Source: Pseudofrankia inefficax (lineage in GTDB: Bacteria > Actinomycetota > Actinomycetes > Frankiales > Frankiaceae). From it: 64,000 nucleotides of DNA. The translations under genes were made by a program, and so were the position numbers. Numbering within the stretch: position 1 is the first letter of the stretch; each line of letters begins with the position of its first letter. Under the pieces are notes generated by a model. The model did not search any database and was not told where the DNA came from. It saw only the letters and a list, made by a program, of their open reading frames with translations. Below are positions 17,864 to 27,548 of the stretch, in pieces. The DNA lies in the NCBI RefSeq assembly GCF_000166135.1, contig NC_014666.1, forward strand, positions 7,688,001 to 7,752,000, in the 5' to 3' direction.

Positions 17864-19354
17864 GTGGGTAGCCCTTACTTCACCGACCGGCGGCCTCATG
17901 ACGATTACGAGGCCTACCCGGCAGAGGACGGCTGGCCGCCCGTCCGCGGCCACGTCGCCGCGGTCGCGCAGGTCCATCGGCCGGCCGGACCGTCGGCGCG
18001 GATTCCAGCGCCGCCCGTCCCGCCGCCTGGCGAGTTCGACCCGCGATCTGGCCCGCCGTCGACGCCGGGCACGCTCCGGCGCATCGAGGCGGTCGCGGCC
18101 CAGGAGCAGCAGTACCGCGCTCCGGCGGGCCAGGGGTACGCCGAGCCCGGCTACGGCTTCGACGACTACCAGGAGCGCTACCGGACAACCGGCGGCTATC
18201 CCGGATCCGGCGGTGGCTACTCGGACTACGACGCCCGCCCGGACTACGAGGACCGGATCGCGTCGCGGTCGTGGGCCGCGACGCTCTCGGCGCGCGATGC
18301 CGGCCGGGCGGCTTCGGCTGACCACGCCGGCGGGACCGTGATCGAGTCCCGCGCGGGCGCCACGCGCGCTGGGGGAAGCCGCACGGCTCCCGGCAACCGT
18401 GCGACGCCTGGCGGCGCGCGGCCTCGGGTCGAGCGCGCGGAGCGGCCTGACGGCGGTCAGCGGGCTCCGGGAGCGCACCGGGCACCGGCCGGTCGTCCGG
18501 GCAGCGCCCGGGCTCGGCTGGCGATCGCCAGCACCGCGTCGCTCGCCGGGCTGTCGGCTCTCGTCGGGACGGCCGTCATGGCGACCGACACCGGATCGCT
18601 GACGATCAAGCCCGGTGCGGGCGGAACGGCCACGGGCCAGTGGCCGACGAGTGAGTCCACCGACGTCGCCTCCGCGGGTGGCGGGACGATGGACGACGGG
18701 CCGCACCTGACCCCGACCGCGCCCGGCGGGGGGACGAGCAGCCGCCAGACAACCGCGCCGACGCCCTCGCAGGCCGAGTCCCCGTCCACCTTCGGGGACC
18801 TCACCGGCGGCGTGGTCTACGGCGACGGTGGCTACGTCAACGCCGCCGGGCCGCTCAACCCGGCGGTGACCTCGGCGGATCCGAACGCGGACCCGATGGC
18901 GGCCAGCACGCCGGACGCCGCGGCCAGCACCGACTCGTCGTCGCCTGCCGGCCCGGCCAACGGCATCGGCACAGGGACCCTGACCTGGCTTGGGATCGGC
19001 GACCTCGACCTGGGCAACATCGTGGGCACCGCGTCGTCGGGCCCGACGACGTCGCCTGACCCGTTGAACTCGCCGGACCCGTCCACGTCGCCCGACTCGT
19101 CCGGCACGCCGAGCCCGACGGGCTCGACGAGCCCCAGCGGTTCCGCCACGACGCCGTCGGGGCCGGACTCGTCGAACAGCTCGTCGACCAGTTCCGGGTC
19201 CACCCCGCACGCGTCCGCGGCGCCTAGCCCGAGCTCGGCGGTCACGGCGACCAGCACCACATACCGGTCGACCAGCTCCTCGGCCGACCCGTTCGTGGTG
19301 ACCAGCGCCGACCACCCGTCGAACGAGCACGCGGTCATCGGCCGGTTCGTCTAG
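17864..19354 (+). CDS. Ser/Thr/Pro-rich membrane-anchored or secreted hypothetical protein
   Basis: 496 residues from GTG 17864, which has GGGAG 5 nt upstream. The frame is open back to 17726 but without a ribosome site. The N-terminal 215 residues are polar, with Tyr/Asp-rich parts. A hydrophobic segment follows (about 220-240, ARLAIASTASLAGLSALVG). The remaining 250 residues are dominated by Ser, Thr, Pro, Asp and Gly, typical of an exposed cell-wall stalk. A run of STSPDSSGTPSPTGSTSPSG character lies at about 405-450. No enzyme domain is seen. It follows the other low-complexity protein in the same direction. Confidence 0.65.
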   Translation: MGSPYFTDRRPHDDYEAYPAEDGWPPVRGHVAAVAQVHRPAGPSARIPAPPVPPPGEFDPRSGPPSTPGTLRRIEAVAAQEQQYRAPAGQGYAEPGYGFDDYQERYRTTGGYPGSGGGYSDYDARPDYEDRIASRSWAATLSARDAGRAASADHAGGTVIESRAGATRAGGSRTAPGNRATPGGARPRVERAERPDGGQRAPGAHRAPAGRPGSARARLAIASTASLAGLSALVGTAVMATDTGSLTIKPGAGGTATGQWPTSESTDVASAGGGTMDDGPHLTPTAPGGGTSSRQTTAPTPSQAESPSTFGDLTGGVVYGDGGYVNAAGPLNPAVTSADPNADPMAASTPDAAASTDSSSPAGPANGIGTGTLTWLGIGDLDLGNIVGTASSGPTTSPDPLNSPDPSTSPDSSGTPSPTGSTSPSGSATTPSGPDSSNSSSTSSGSTPHASAAPSPSSAVTATSTTYRSTSSSADPFVVTSADHPSNEHAVIGRFV

Positions 19355-19424
19355 GAGAGTCCGACCGCCCAGCGCGGCCCCACTCCGTGGGTCGTCGCGC
19401 CGGGCGGTGAGCAGGACCGGCAAC

Positions 19425-19468
19425 ACGGAAGGGCCCGGCTCCGAGTGATCGGAGCCGGGCCCTTCCGT
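19425..19468. terminator. Bidirectional terminator-like hairpin
   Basis: A perfect 20-bp stem (arms 19425-19444 and 19449-19468) with a 4-nt loop lies between the convergent Ser/Thr-rich gene and the polyprenyl synthase gene. There is no U-tract on either side, so it may need a factor or act as a stable 3' end. Confidence 0.75.
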
Positions 19469-19495
19469 CTGTCAGGGGTGGGTGCCCGACGGGCC

Positions 19496-20497
19496 TCAGC
19501 CGGTCCGGGCGATGACGAAGTCGGTGAGGCTCTCCAGGGCGGTCCGCGCCGAGCTCTCAGGGAGCGGAGCGAGGCAGCCACGGGCGCTGGCGGCCCAGGA
19601 GCGCAGCTCGGCCCGCGCCTCGTCCATCCCCGCGTGGCCGCGCAGGATCTCAAGCGCCTCCTCGACGGCCGGGTCCGCGGTGAAGCCACCCGCCACCAGC
19701 TCACGCAGCCGGTCGGCGCCCTTGTCCCTGCCCCGCAGCGTGTAGAGCACCGGCAACGTCAGGACGCCGGCCCGCAGGTCCGTCCCCGGGGTCTTGCCGG
19801 AGTCAGCGGTGGCCGACGAGACGTCGATGATGTCGTCGGAGAGCTGGAAGCAGACCCCGATGCGCTCCCCGAAGGTGGCCAGGATGTCGGCCGTCACGGG
19901 GTCCGCGCCGGACATCATGGCTCCGAGCCGGCCGGAGGCGGCGATCAGGGACGCGGTCTTGCCCGTGACGACCCGCAGGTAGTGCTCGACCGGGTCGTCG
20001 TCGGGCATCGGCCCCACGGTCTCCCGGATCTGGCCCTCGCACAGGGTGGCGATCGTCTGGGCGAGGATCCTCGTCGCCTCCGGGCCCAGATCGGCGGTGA
20101 TCTCCGAGGCCCTGGCGAACAGGTAGTCGCCGACGAGGATGGCCACCGTGTTCGTCCATCGGGCGTTCGCGGAGGCGGCCCCGCGGCGAAGCGGGGCCTC
20201 GTCCATCACGTCGTCGTGGTACAGGGTCGACAGGTGGGTCAGCTCGATGGCGGCCGCGGCCTGGATCACCTCCGGCGCGGCCGGGTCGGCGAAGTGCGCC
20301 GCGAGCAGCACCACCATGGGGCGGAATCGTTTTCCGCCCGCATCGGTGAGATGTCGTGACGCCTCCGTGACGAACGCGAACTCGCTACGGATCGCGTCGC
20401 GCAGCACGCGCTCCACGCCCGTGAGACCCGCTCGCACGGCGATTTCGAGATCAGGGTCGGCCCTGATCCCCATGGTGTCCAGCCCGGTTGCGCTCAT
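19496..20497 (-). CDS. Polyprenyl diphosphate synthase (menaquinone side chain)
   Basis: 333 residues of trans-isoprenyl diphosphate synthase type. The first Asp-rich motif HDDVMDE lies at about 94-100, the second is SDDIID, and GGKRFRP binds isopentenyl diphosphate. Such enzymes build the C30-C45 prenyl tail of menaquinone. It starts only 7 bp after nuoN on the same strand, so it is probably the last gene of the nuo operon, coupling quinone supply to Complex I. The chain length cannot be read reliably from sequence. Confidence 0.93.
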   Translation of the reverse strand: MSATGLDTMGIRADPDLEIAVRAGLTGVERVLRDAIRSEFAFVTEASRHLTDAGGKRFRPMVVLLAAHFADPAAPEVIQAAAAIELTHLSTLYHDDVMDEAPLRRGAASANARWTNTVAILVGDYLFARASEITADLGPEATRILAQTIATLCEGQIRETVGPMPDDDPVEHYLRVVTGKTASLIAASGRLGAMMSGADPVTADILATFGERIGVCFQLSDDIIDVSSATADSGKTPGTDLRAGVLTLPVLYTLRGRDKGADRLRELVAGGFTADPAVEEALEILRGHAGMDEARAELRSWAASARGCLAPLPESSARTALESLTDFVIARTG

Positions 20498-20504
20498 ACC
20501 GCCA

Positions 20505-22088
20505 TCAGCGTACGAAGCCTGAGGCCGCCGCGTGACTAGCGAGGTCCAACAAAGGCTGCGGCGCGACGCCGAGGAGCAGTGTCAGCAGGGTGCCGACCCC
20601 GACCGTGGCGTAGGTGAGAGTGGGCCGGGTCACCACGACCGGGCCATCGGCCGGCGGGTTCGAGAAGAACATCAGCACGATCACCCGGACGTAGAAGAAC
20701 GCCGCGATGGCGCTGCAGACCAGGGCGATGACGACCAGCCCGGTCGCGTTGCCGGCGATCGCCGCCTGGAAGACCGCGAACTTACCGGTGAAGCCGCTCG
20801 TCAGCGGGATGCCCGCGAGGGCCAGCAGCAGGAAGGCGAAAACGCCCGCCAGCAGCGGTGACGTGCGGCCCAGGCCCTGCCACTGGGACAGGTCGCTGGC
20901 CTCGCCGTCGCTCGTCCTGACCAGGGAGACGACGCCGAACGCGGCGATCGTGGTGAAGCCGTAGGTGACCAGGTAGAACATCGAACCGGACAGGCCGTCG
21001 GTGTTCGTGCCGGCCAGGCCGACGAGCAGGAAGCCGGCGTGCGCGATCGCCGAGTAGGCGAGCATCCGCTTGATGTCGCGCTGGGTCAGCGCGAGGACGG
21101 CACCGACGACCATTGTGAGAATTGCCACGGACCAGACGACGGGCCGCCAGTCCCAGCGAAGACCGCCGAAGGCGACGTAGAACACCCGCAGCAGACCGCC
21201 GAAGGCCGCGACCTTGGTGCCGGCCGCCATGAACGCGGTGATCGGCGTGGGCGAGCCCTGGTAGACGTCCGGGGTCCACGAGTGGAACGGCGCGGCGCCG
21301 ATCTTGAAGAAGAACCCGACGGCCAGCAGGCCGATCCCGAAGTACAGGTAGGTGTCGTTCTTACCGACGGTGCTCGCCGCCGTCGCGATGCCGCCGAGGT
21401 TCACGGTGCTGGCGTAGCCGTAGATCATCGCCAGGCCGTAGAGGAAGAACGCCGACGAGAACGCGCCGAGCAGGAAGTACTTCAGCGCCGCCTCCTGCGA
21501 GAGCAGCCGGCGCCGGCGGGCCAGGCCCGCGAGCAGGTACAGCGGCAGCGACAGGATCTCCAGCGCGACGAACATCACCAGCAGGTTGTTCGACTGGACG
21601 AACATCAGCATGCCGGACACCGAGAACGCCATCAGCGGATAGGCCTCGGTCTGCATGTTCTGGGAGGTCTGCAGCGCGTTGGAGCCGGCCGCGCCGGGCG
21701 TGACCGCGGCCTGGGCGACGATGGCGCCGCCGGTCGAGTCCAGCCGCCGCTCGGCGACCAGCAGCACGGCCAGCAGGCCGAACACGAGGATCGTGCCCTG
21801 CAGGAACAGCGTCGGCCCATCGATGGCCAGCGCGCCGTCCACCAGCGTCGCCCGGCGGGTGTGCAGCAGGCAGACGGCGATGAACGCCACCAGGAAGCCG
21901 AGGAAGGCCAGCACCGGCTGGAGGTTGCGCCGGGTGGACGCCGACGTGAACGCCTCGACCAGGATGCCCACGAACGCGAGCCCGAGCACGATCAGCACGG
22001 GGCTCATCGAGACGTACTCGATGGACGGAACCTTGATCGGCGGGATCGTCACCGGCGCGGCGGCCGTGATGGCTGTGCTGGCGCTCAC
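20505..22088 (-). CDS. nuoN: NADH-quinone oxidoreductase subunit N
   Basis: 527 residues, a polytopic antiporter-like membrane subunit of Complex I that helps pump protons. It has the conserved proton-channel stretches YFLLGAFSSAFFLYG and FKIGAAPFHSWTPDVYQG, and AYSAIAHAGFLLVG. The GTG start at 22088 overlaps the nuoM stop (GTGA). An N-terminal Ala/Pro segment of about 25 residues precedes the first helix. Confidence 0.96.
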   Translation of the reverse strand: MSASTAITAAAPVTIPPIKVPSIEYVSMSPVLIVLGLAFVGILVEAFTSASTRRNLQPVLAFLGFLVAFIAVCLLHTRRATLVDGALAIDGPTLFLQGTILVFGLLAVLLVAERRLDSTGGAIVAQAAVTPGAAGSNALQTSQNMQTEAYPLMAFSVSGMLMFVQSNNLLVMFVALEILSLPLYLLAGLARRRRLLSQEAALKYFLLGAFSSAFFLYGLAMIYGYASTVNLGGIATAASTVGKNDTYLYFGIGLLAVGFFFKIGAAPFHSWTPDVYQGSPTPITAFMAAGTKVAAFGGLLRVFYVAFGGLRWDWRPVVWSVAILTMVVGAVLALTQRDIKRMLAYSAIAHAGFLLVGLAGTNTDGLSGSMFYLVTYGFTTIAAFGVVSLVRTSDGEASDLSQWQGLGRTSPLLAGVFAFLLLALAGIPLTSGFTGKFAVFQAAIAGNATGLVVIALVCSAIAAFFYVRVIVLMFFSNPPADGPVVVTRPTLTYATVGVGTLLTLLLGVAPQPLLDLASHAAASGFVR

Positions 22089-23644
22089 GAGTGGCCTCCG
22101 GTGGTGCTCGCGCCGGCGACCGGGGTGGTCGGCGCCGGGTCGTGATGGCCGACGTCGGTGAACGTGGCGGTCACCGACGGCCGGATGATGTCGATCAACG
22201 GCTTGGGGTAGACCCCGAGGGCGATGATCAGCGCGATGATCGGCGCGACGACGAGCTTCTCGCGCACGGACAGGTCGGTGAGCAGCGAGTTCTCCTGCGT
22301 CACCGGGCCGGTCATCGTCCGCTTGTAGAGGTTCAGCACGTAGATCGCGGCCAGCACGATGCCGCAGGTCGCGACGATCGCCAGCGCCCGGTAGCGGGTG
22401 AAGGTGCCGACCAGGACGAGGAACTCGGAGACGAAGCTGTTCAGGCCCGGCAGCGCCAGCGACGACAGACCGCCGATGAGGAACACCCCGGCCAGCACCG
22501 GCGTCACCTTGGCCATGCCGCCGTAGGCGTCCACGTCGCGGCTGCCGCGGCGGGCCACCAGGAAGCCGACCACCAGGAACAGCAGGCCGGTGGAGAGGCC
22601 GTGGTTGACCATGTACAGCACCGCGCCGACGCCGGCCTGCGAGGTGAAGGCGAAGCAGCCCAGCGCGATGAAGCCGAAGTGGGCCAGCGACGTGTAGGAG
22701 ACCAGCCGCTTCATGTCCCGCTGCCCGATCGCGAGCAGCGCGCCGTAGAAGATGCCGATCACCGCCAGCGCCAGCACGAGCGGGGCGAAGTAGTCGGCCG
22801 CGTCCGGGAACAGCGGGATGCAGTAGCGGATCAGGCCGAAGGTGCCGACCTTGTCGAGCACGCCGACCAGCAGCACCGCGCCGCCGGTCGGCGACTGGGC
22901 ACCGGCGTCCGGCAGCCAGGTGTGGAACGGGAACAGCGGCGCCTTGATCGCGAACGCGAGGAAGAAGCCGAGGAACAGCCACTTCTGCGTGGTCGGGTCG
23001 ATCTTCATCTGCCGCAGCGTGGCGAAGTCGAACGTCCCGTGGCCGAGCTGGTGCACGGAGACGACGTACAGGCCGATCACCGCGGCGAGCATCAGCAGGC
23101 CGCCGAACAGGCTGTACAGCAGGAACTTGACCGCCGCGTACGCGCGCTGCGTCTGCTCCTTCGGCGCCCCGTAGCTCCCGATGAGGAAGTACATCGGGAT
23201 GAGCATCGCTTCGAAGAAGACGTAGAACAGGAAGACGTCGGTGGCGGCGAAGACGCCGACCATGCCGGCCTGGAGCGCGAGCAGCAGGGCGAAGAAGGCC
23301 GGGACGGAGCGCTTGCCCTCCTCGCACTCGTGCCAGCTCGCCAGCACGACGACGGGGACCAGCACCGCGGCCAGCAGGATCAGCACGATCGAGATGCCGT
23401 CGGCGCCGACCGAGTACGACACCCCGAACTGCTTGATCCAGTCGTACCGCTGGGTGAACTGGAAGCCGGGGACGTTCGGCCGGTAGGCGGCGGTCGCGAT
23501 CACCGCGATGACCAGCTCGACGATCGTCAGCCCCAGCGTGAGCTGCTTGGCGAACGTGCTGGCGGTCTTCGGGATCAGCGCGACGACGACCGCGCCGACG
23601 AGCGGGATGGCAAGCAGAATTGTCAGCCAGGGGGCGGTGTGCAT
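22085..23644 (-). CDS. nuoM: NADH-quinone oxidoreductase subunit M
   Basis: 519 residues. It is a polytopic antiporter-like proton-pumping subunit in the cytoplasmic membrane. Hallmarks are FFEAMLIPMYFLIG with its conserved Glu, FAIKAPLFPFHTWLPDAG with its Lys, and SYTSLAHFGFIALG. It starts at ATG 23644, 1 bp after nuoL. The C-terminus (TTPVAGASTTGGHS) is short and polar. Confidence 0.97.
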   Translation of the reverse strand: MHTAPWLTILLAIPLVGAVVVALIPKTASTFAKQLTLGLTIVELVIAVIATAAYRPNVPGFQFTQRYDWIKQFGVSYSVGADGISIVLILLAAVLVPVVVLASWHECEEGKRSVPAFFALLLALQAGMVGVFAATDVFLFYVFFEAMLIPMYFLIGSYGAPKEQTQRAYAAVKFLLYSLFGGLLMLAAVIGLYVVSVHQLGHGTFDFATLRQMKIDPTTQKWLFLGFFLAFAIKAPLFPFHTWLPDAGAQSPTGGAVLLVGVLDKVGTFGLIRYCIPLFPDAADYFAPLVLALAVIGIFYGALLAIGQRDMKRLVSYTSLAHFGFIALGCFAFTSQAGVGAVLYMVNHGLSTGLLFLVVGFLVARRGSRDVDAYGGMAKVTPVLAGVFLIGGLSSLALPGLNSFVSEFLVLVGTFTRYRALAIVATCGIVLAAIYVLNLYKRTMTGPVTQENSLLTDLSVREKLVVAPIIALIIALGVYPKPLIDIIRPSVTATFTDVGHHDPAPTTPVAGASTTGGHS

Positions 23645-23645
23645 G

Positions 23646-25607
23646 TCAGCCCGCCCTCACCAGCAGCAGGGCCCCGATCACGAGGATCGCGCCTCCCAAC
23701 ATCGAAAGTGCGTAGGTCCGGACGTAGCCGGTCTGGGTGCGCCTCAGCCGGCCGGACAGCCCACCGATGCCGGCGGCGGTACCGCCCACCGCGCCATCGA
23801 TGATGATCTTGTCGAACCAGACCAGGAACCGGACCAGGAAGTTGCCCGGGATCATGAAGGCGGCCTCGTTGAAGGTGTTCGCGTAGAGGTCGTGGCGGGC
23901 CGCGACGGTCAGCGGGCTGACCTGAGCGTCGGGCTTGGCGACCGCGTCCACCGGGCGCAGCTGGTAGCGCAGCAGCCCGCCCGCGACGCCGCCGAGCATC
24001 ACGACGAGCGTGAGCAGGGTCAGCACGACCGGGTTCAGCGTGTGGTCCGCCTCGCCGTGCTCGCCGACGACCGGGGCGAGCCAGTTCTGCATCGAGCTGC
24101 CCAGGACGAACAGGCCACCGGCGAAGACCGACCCGACGGCCAGCAGCATCATCGGCCCGGTCATCGTGAACGGCGACTCGTGCGGGTGCTTCGCGTTCTC
24201 ACCCTCGTGCTCCCAGCGCGCCTTCCCATGGAAGGTCATCAGGAACAGCCGGGTCATGTAGAAGGCGGTGATGCCGGCACCGAGCAGGGCGACGATCCCG
24301 AGCACGTAGCCGGACGTTCCGCCCTTGTCGAACGCCGTCTCGATGATCTTGTCCTTGGTGAAGAACCCGGAGAACGGCGGGAAGCCGATGATGGCCAGGT
24401 AGCCGAGGCCGAACGTCACCCAGGTGACCTTCATGTACTTCCACAGGCCGCCGTACTTCCGCATGTCCTGCTCGTCGTCCATCGCGTGGATGACGGAGCC
24501 GGAGCCGAGGAACAGGCCGGCCTTGAAGAAGCCGTGCGCGAGCAGGTGCATGATGCCCAGCGCGTAGCCGGCCGGCCCGAGGCCGACCGCCAGGAACATG
24601 TAGCCGATCTGGCTGACCGTCGAGTACGCGAGCACCTTCTTGATGTCGTCGTACGCGCAGCCGATGATGCAGCCGATCATGATCGTGACCGCGCCGATGA
24701 TGAGGACGACGGTCCGCGCGGCCTGGGTGTCGTTGAAGATCGGGGCCGACCGGGCGATCAGGTAGACGCCGGCGGTGACCATCGTCGCCGCGTGGATGAG
24801 CGCGGAGATCGGGGTCGGGCCCTCCATGGCGTCCGGGAGCCAGGCCTGCAGCGGGAACTGGCCGGACTTGCCACAGGCGCCGAGCAGGAGCAGCAGCGCG
24901 ATCGCGGTGATCGTGCCGTAGCTGAGCACGTGCCCGGCGGCGGCGGTGAAGACCGTGTCGTAGTTCGTCGAGCCGAGCGTGGCGAACAGGAACATGATCG
25001 CCAGCGCCAGGCCGACGTCGCCGACCCGGTTCATGTAGAAGGCCTTGTTCGCCGCGGTGGCGGCGGCCGGCTTGTACTCCCAGAACTTGATGAGCAGGAA
25101 GGACGAGAGGCCGACCAGCTCCCAGCCGCCGTAGAGCGCCAGGAAGTTGTTCCCCAGCACCAGCAGCAGCATGGAGGCGAGGAACAGGTTCATGTAGGCG
25201 AAGAACTTCCGCCGCGCCGGGTCGTGCGCCATGTAGCCGATCGAGTAGATGTGGATCAGCGAGCCCACACCGGTGATCAGCAGCACGAAGACGACGGAGA
25301 GCTGGTCGACGAGCAGGCCGACGTCGACCTGGAAGCCGTTGACCGGAATCCAGGAGAACAGGTGCTGGGAGACGGCGCGCTGGTCGCCGGCCTTGCTGTG
25401 CAGCGAGAAGAACAGCACCAGACCGACGACGAAGCTCGCCACCGCCGCGAGCGTGCCCAGCAGATGGCCCCACTTGTCGGTGCGCTTGCCGCCGAGCAGC
25501 AGGATCGCGGCGCCGGCCAGCGGCAGGGCGATGAGCAGCCAGGTCAGCGAGAACGCACCGCTCGCGGCGGCGTAATGCACAGCGTGGGCCGGGGCAGCCG
25601 GGCTCAT
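23646..25607 (-). CDS. nuoL: NADH-quinone oxidoreductase subunit L
   Basis: 653 residues, the largest antiporter-like subunit of Complex I, with a C-terminal lateral-helix region. It contains [20 protein letters not shown] followed by [12 protein letters not shown], and [20 protein letters not shown], and [16 protein letters not shown]. It starts at ATG 25607 ([17 protein letters not shown]). A 221-bp gap separates it from nuoK, the largest gap in the operon, so a secondary promoter or processing site there is possible. Confidence 0.97.
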   Translation of the reverse strand: MSPAAPAHAVHYAAASGAFSLTWLLIALPLAGAAILLLGGKRTDKWGHLLGTLAAVASFVVGLVLFFSLHSKAGDQRAVSQHLFSWIPVNGFQVDVGLLVDQLSVVFVLLITGVGSLIHIYSIGYMAHDPARRKFFAYMNLFLASMLLLVLGNNFLALYGGWELVGLSSFLLIKFWEYKPAAATAANKAFYMNRVGDVGLALAIMFLFATLGSTNYDTVFTAAAGHVLSYGTITAIALLLLLGACGKSGQFPLQAWLPDAMEGPTPISALIHAATMVTAGVYLIARSAPIFNDTQAARTVVLIIGAVTIMIGCIIGCAYDDIKKVLAYSTVSQIGYMFLAVGLGPAGYALGIMHLLAHGFFKAGLFLGSGSVIHAMDDEQDMRKYGGLWKYMKVTWVTFGLGYLAIIGFPPFSGFFTKDKIIETAFDKGGTSGYVLGIVALLGAGITAFYMTRLFLMTFHGKARWEHEGENAKHPHESPFTMTGPMMLLAVGSVFAGGLFVLGSSMQNWLAPVVGEHGEADHTLNPVVLTLLTLVVMLGGVAGGLLRYQLRPVDAVAKPDAQVSPLTVAARHDLYANTFNEAAFMIPGNFLVRFLVWFDKIIIDGAVGGTAAGIGGLSGRLRRTQTGYVRTYALSMLGGAILVIGALLLVRAG

Positions 25608-25828
25608 CGCGCGTCGGCCAGGGGACGCGCCGACGCGGCGTCGGCGGACGGCGGGTTTTCGGCTAGCAGCGTCACTGAAGTGGGTCCGTTCTTCGCTAGC
25701 GGCTCAGGACGGCGTTGTTCCGTACTGCGTCGGTTCTGCAGGGCAAGTGGGGCCGACACCGGGGCCAGGCGCGCCGAGCCGCCGGCCGCCCGGTGTCGCC
25801 GAGCCCGGGGGCTCGGTCGTTCAAAGGC
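25608..25828. other. Gap inside the nuo operon between nuoK and nuoL
   Basis: 221 bp without a gene, unusual in an operon whose other genes mostly overlap. It contains imperfect inverted segments (CCGACACCGGG near 25753 against CCCGGTGTCG near 25791) able to form a hairpin on the minus-strand RNA. It may modulate the nuoLMN to nuoA-K ratio (inference). Confidence 0.5.
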
Positions 25829-26128
25829 TCAGTACTTCAGCAGGTTCACGTCGTCGATGGACGCGGACTTGCGGGTTCGGAAGATCGTCAAGATGATCGC
25901 CAGGCCGATCACGACCTCGGCCGCGGCGACCACCATCACGAAGAAGGCGATGACCTGGCCCTCGAGGTTGCCGTTGATCCGGGAGAAGGTCACCAGCGTC
26001 AGGTTCACCGCGTTGAGCATCAGCTCGACGCACATGAACACGACGATGGCGTTGCGCCGGACCAGCACGCCGACCGCGCCGATCGCGAACAGCAGCCCGG
26101 CCAGGATCAGGTAGTTCCCCGGGTTCAC
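25829..26128 (-). CDS. nuoK: NADH-quinone oxidoreductase subunit K
   Basis: 99 residues with three transmembrane helices, a standard NuoK length. It contains the conserved Glu in [13 protein letters not shown] and in [13 protein letters not shown], which belong to the proton path. GTG 26128 overlaps the nuoJ stop (GTGA). Confidence 0.96.
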   Translation of the reverse strand: MNPGNYLILAGLLFAIGAVGVLVRRNAIVVFMCVELMLNAVNLTLVTFSRINGNLEGQVIAFFVMVVAAAEVVIGLAIILTIFRTRKSASIDDVNLLKY

Positions 26129-26988
26129 AGCCCGCTCCCCTTTCCGGCGCCGACCGGCGCCGACCCGTTCGCGGCACCGGGACCGGTCGAGGCGTCGGGC
26201 GAGTCGCCACCGACGCCACCACCCGGCCCGGTCCCGCCGGGCGGTTCCTCACCCGGCGGCAGGCTGGTCGGCACGCCGCCGACCAGGCCGCGATCCGCGC
26301 CCGGCAGCGTCGGAACCTGGTCCGCCGAGTCGGCGCGGGCGTACACGCCCGGGCCCGGAACCGGGGTCAGCACCCGGCCCTCGGCGATCCGCCGGCGCAG
26401 CGTCTCCTTCTGCGACGGCCGCGGCCCGGTCCGCTCGCGGTGGCTGAGGATCATCGCGCCGACCGCCGCGATGACCAGCAGCGCCGAGACGGCCTCGAAG
26501 GCGAACACGTACTGGGTGAACAGCAGCCGGGCGATCGCGTGGATGTTCCCGCCGCCGGCCTGGTTCACGTCGGCCACACCCGCGGCCGGCTGGTTCTTGA
26601 TCGCCTTCCCCAGGGGGAAGACCAGCAGGCCGGCGAAGCCGAGGCCGAGCACGACGGCCGCGACCCGCTGGCCGCGCAGCGTCTCGACCAGCGACTCGCT
26701 GGACTCGACGCCGATCAGCATCAGCACGAACAGGAACAGCACCATGATCGCGCCGGTGTAGACCACGATCTGCACGAAGCCGAGGAACGGCGCGTCCTGC
26801 AGCAGGTAGCAGACCGCCACGCAGAACAGGTTGGCGACCAGCATGAGCGCGCCGTGCACGGCCTTCTTGGCGAAGACCATCCCCAGCGCCCCGATCACCG
26901 CGATCGGGGCGATGATCCAGAAGGTCAGCGTCTCCCCGACACCCACATGGGTGATCGGTGCCGCGGCGGCAAGCAACTGCGCGTCCAT
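26125..26988 (-). CDS. nuoJ: NADH-quinone oxidoreductase subunit J, long C-terminal tail
   Basis: 287 residues. The first 180 hold five membrane helices with [20 protein letters not shown], the NuoJ signature. The tail (about 185-287) is hydrophilic, rich in Gly, Pro and Asp ([20 protein letters not shown]), and longer than in Escherichia coli NuoJ. It starts at ATG 26988 overlapping the nuoI stop by 1 nt. The tail's role is unknown. Confidence 0.95.
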   Translation of the reverse strand: MDAQLLAAAAPITHVGVGETLTFWIIAPIAVIGALGMVFAKKAVHGALMLVANLFCVAVCYLLQDAPFLGFVQIVVYTGAIMVLFLFVLMLIGVESSESLVETLRGQRVAAVVLGLGFAGLLVFPLGKAIKNQPAAGVADVNQAGGGNIHAIARLLFTQYVFAFEAVSALLVIAAVGAMILSHRERTGPRPSQKETLRRRIAEGRVLTPVPGPGVYARADSADQVPTLPGADRGLVGGVPTSLPPGEEPPGGTGPGGGVGGDSPDASTGPGAANGSAPVGAGKGSGL

Positions 26989-27545
26989 CAGTGCTCCGAA
27001 CCAGACCCGCCGTCGCGCGCCAGTTCCTGGAAGGCGGGCAACGGTGTGTTCGGGTCCCAGCGGTAGTAGTCGGTCTCGGTCTCGCCGAGGTACATCGGGT
27101 GGGGCGGTGCCGCCATCCCCTCCCGGAGCGGGGCGAGCAGCTGCTCCTTGGTGAAGATCAGGTCATTGCGGCTGTCGTCGGCGAGCTCGTACTCGTTGCC
27201 CATCGTCAGGGCCCTGGTCGGGCAGGCCTCGATGCACAGTCCGCACAGAATGCAGCGCAGATAGTTGATCTGGTAGACCTTGCCGTACCGCTCACCGGGC
27301 GAGAAACGCTCCTCGTCGGTGTTGTCCGCGCCCTCGACGTAGATGGCGTCGGCGGGGCAGGCCCACGCGCACAGCTCGCAGCCGACGCACTTCTCCAGCC
27401 CGTCCGGGTGCCGGTTGAGCTGGTGGCGGCCGTGGAACCGCGGCGCGGTCGGCTTCTTCTGCTCTGGGTAGGACTCCGTCACCGGCTTGCGGAACATGTT
27501 GCCGAAGGTGAGACCGAAGCCCTTGAAGAAATCGAAGTAGCCCAT
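26988..27545 (-). CDS. nuoI: NADH-quinone oxidoreductase subunit I
   Basis: 185 residues with two [4Fe-4S] ferredoxin motifs, [20 protein letters not shown] and [16 protein letters not shown], corresponding to clusters N6a and N6b that pass electrons toward NuoB. It starts at ATG 27545, 3 bp after nuoH. All eight cluster Cys are present. Confidence 0.97.
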   Translation of the reverse strand: MGYFDFFKGFGLTFGNMFRKPVTESYPEQKKPTAPRFHGRHQLNRHPDGLEKCVGCELCAWACPADAIYVEGADNTDEERFSPGERYGKVYQINYLRCILCGLCIEACPTRALTMGNEYELADDSRNDLIFTKEQLLAPLREGMAAPPHPMYLGETETDYYRWDPNTPLPAFQELARDGGSGSEH

Positions 27546-27548
27546 GGT

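Noticed and set aside
22091-26114. Very long plus-strand ORFs opposite nuoM and nuoL (570 and 868 residues)
   Set aside because: The minus-strand genes encode unmistakable Complex I subunits; the opposite frames are His/Arg/Gln-rich translations of their codons.
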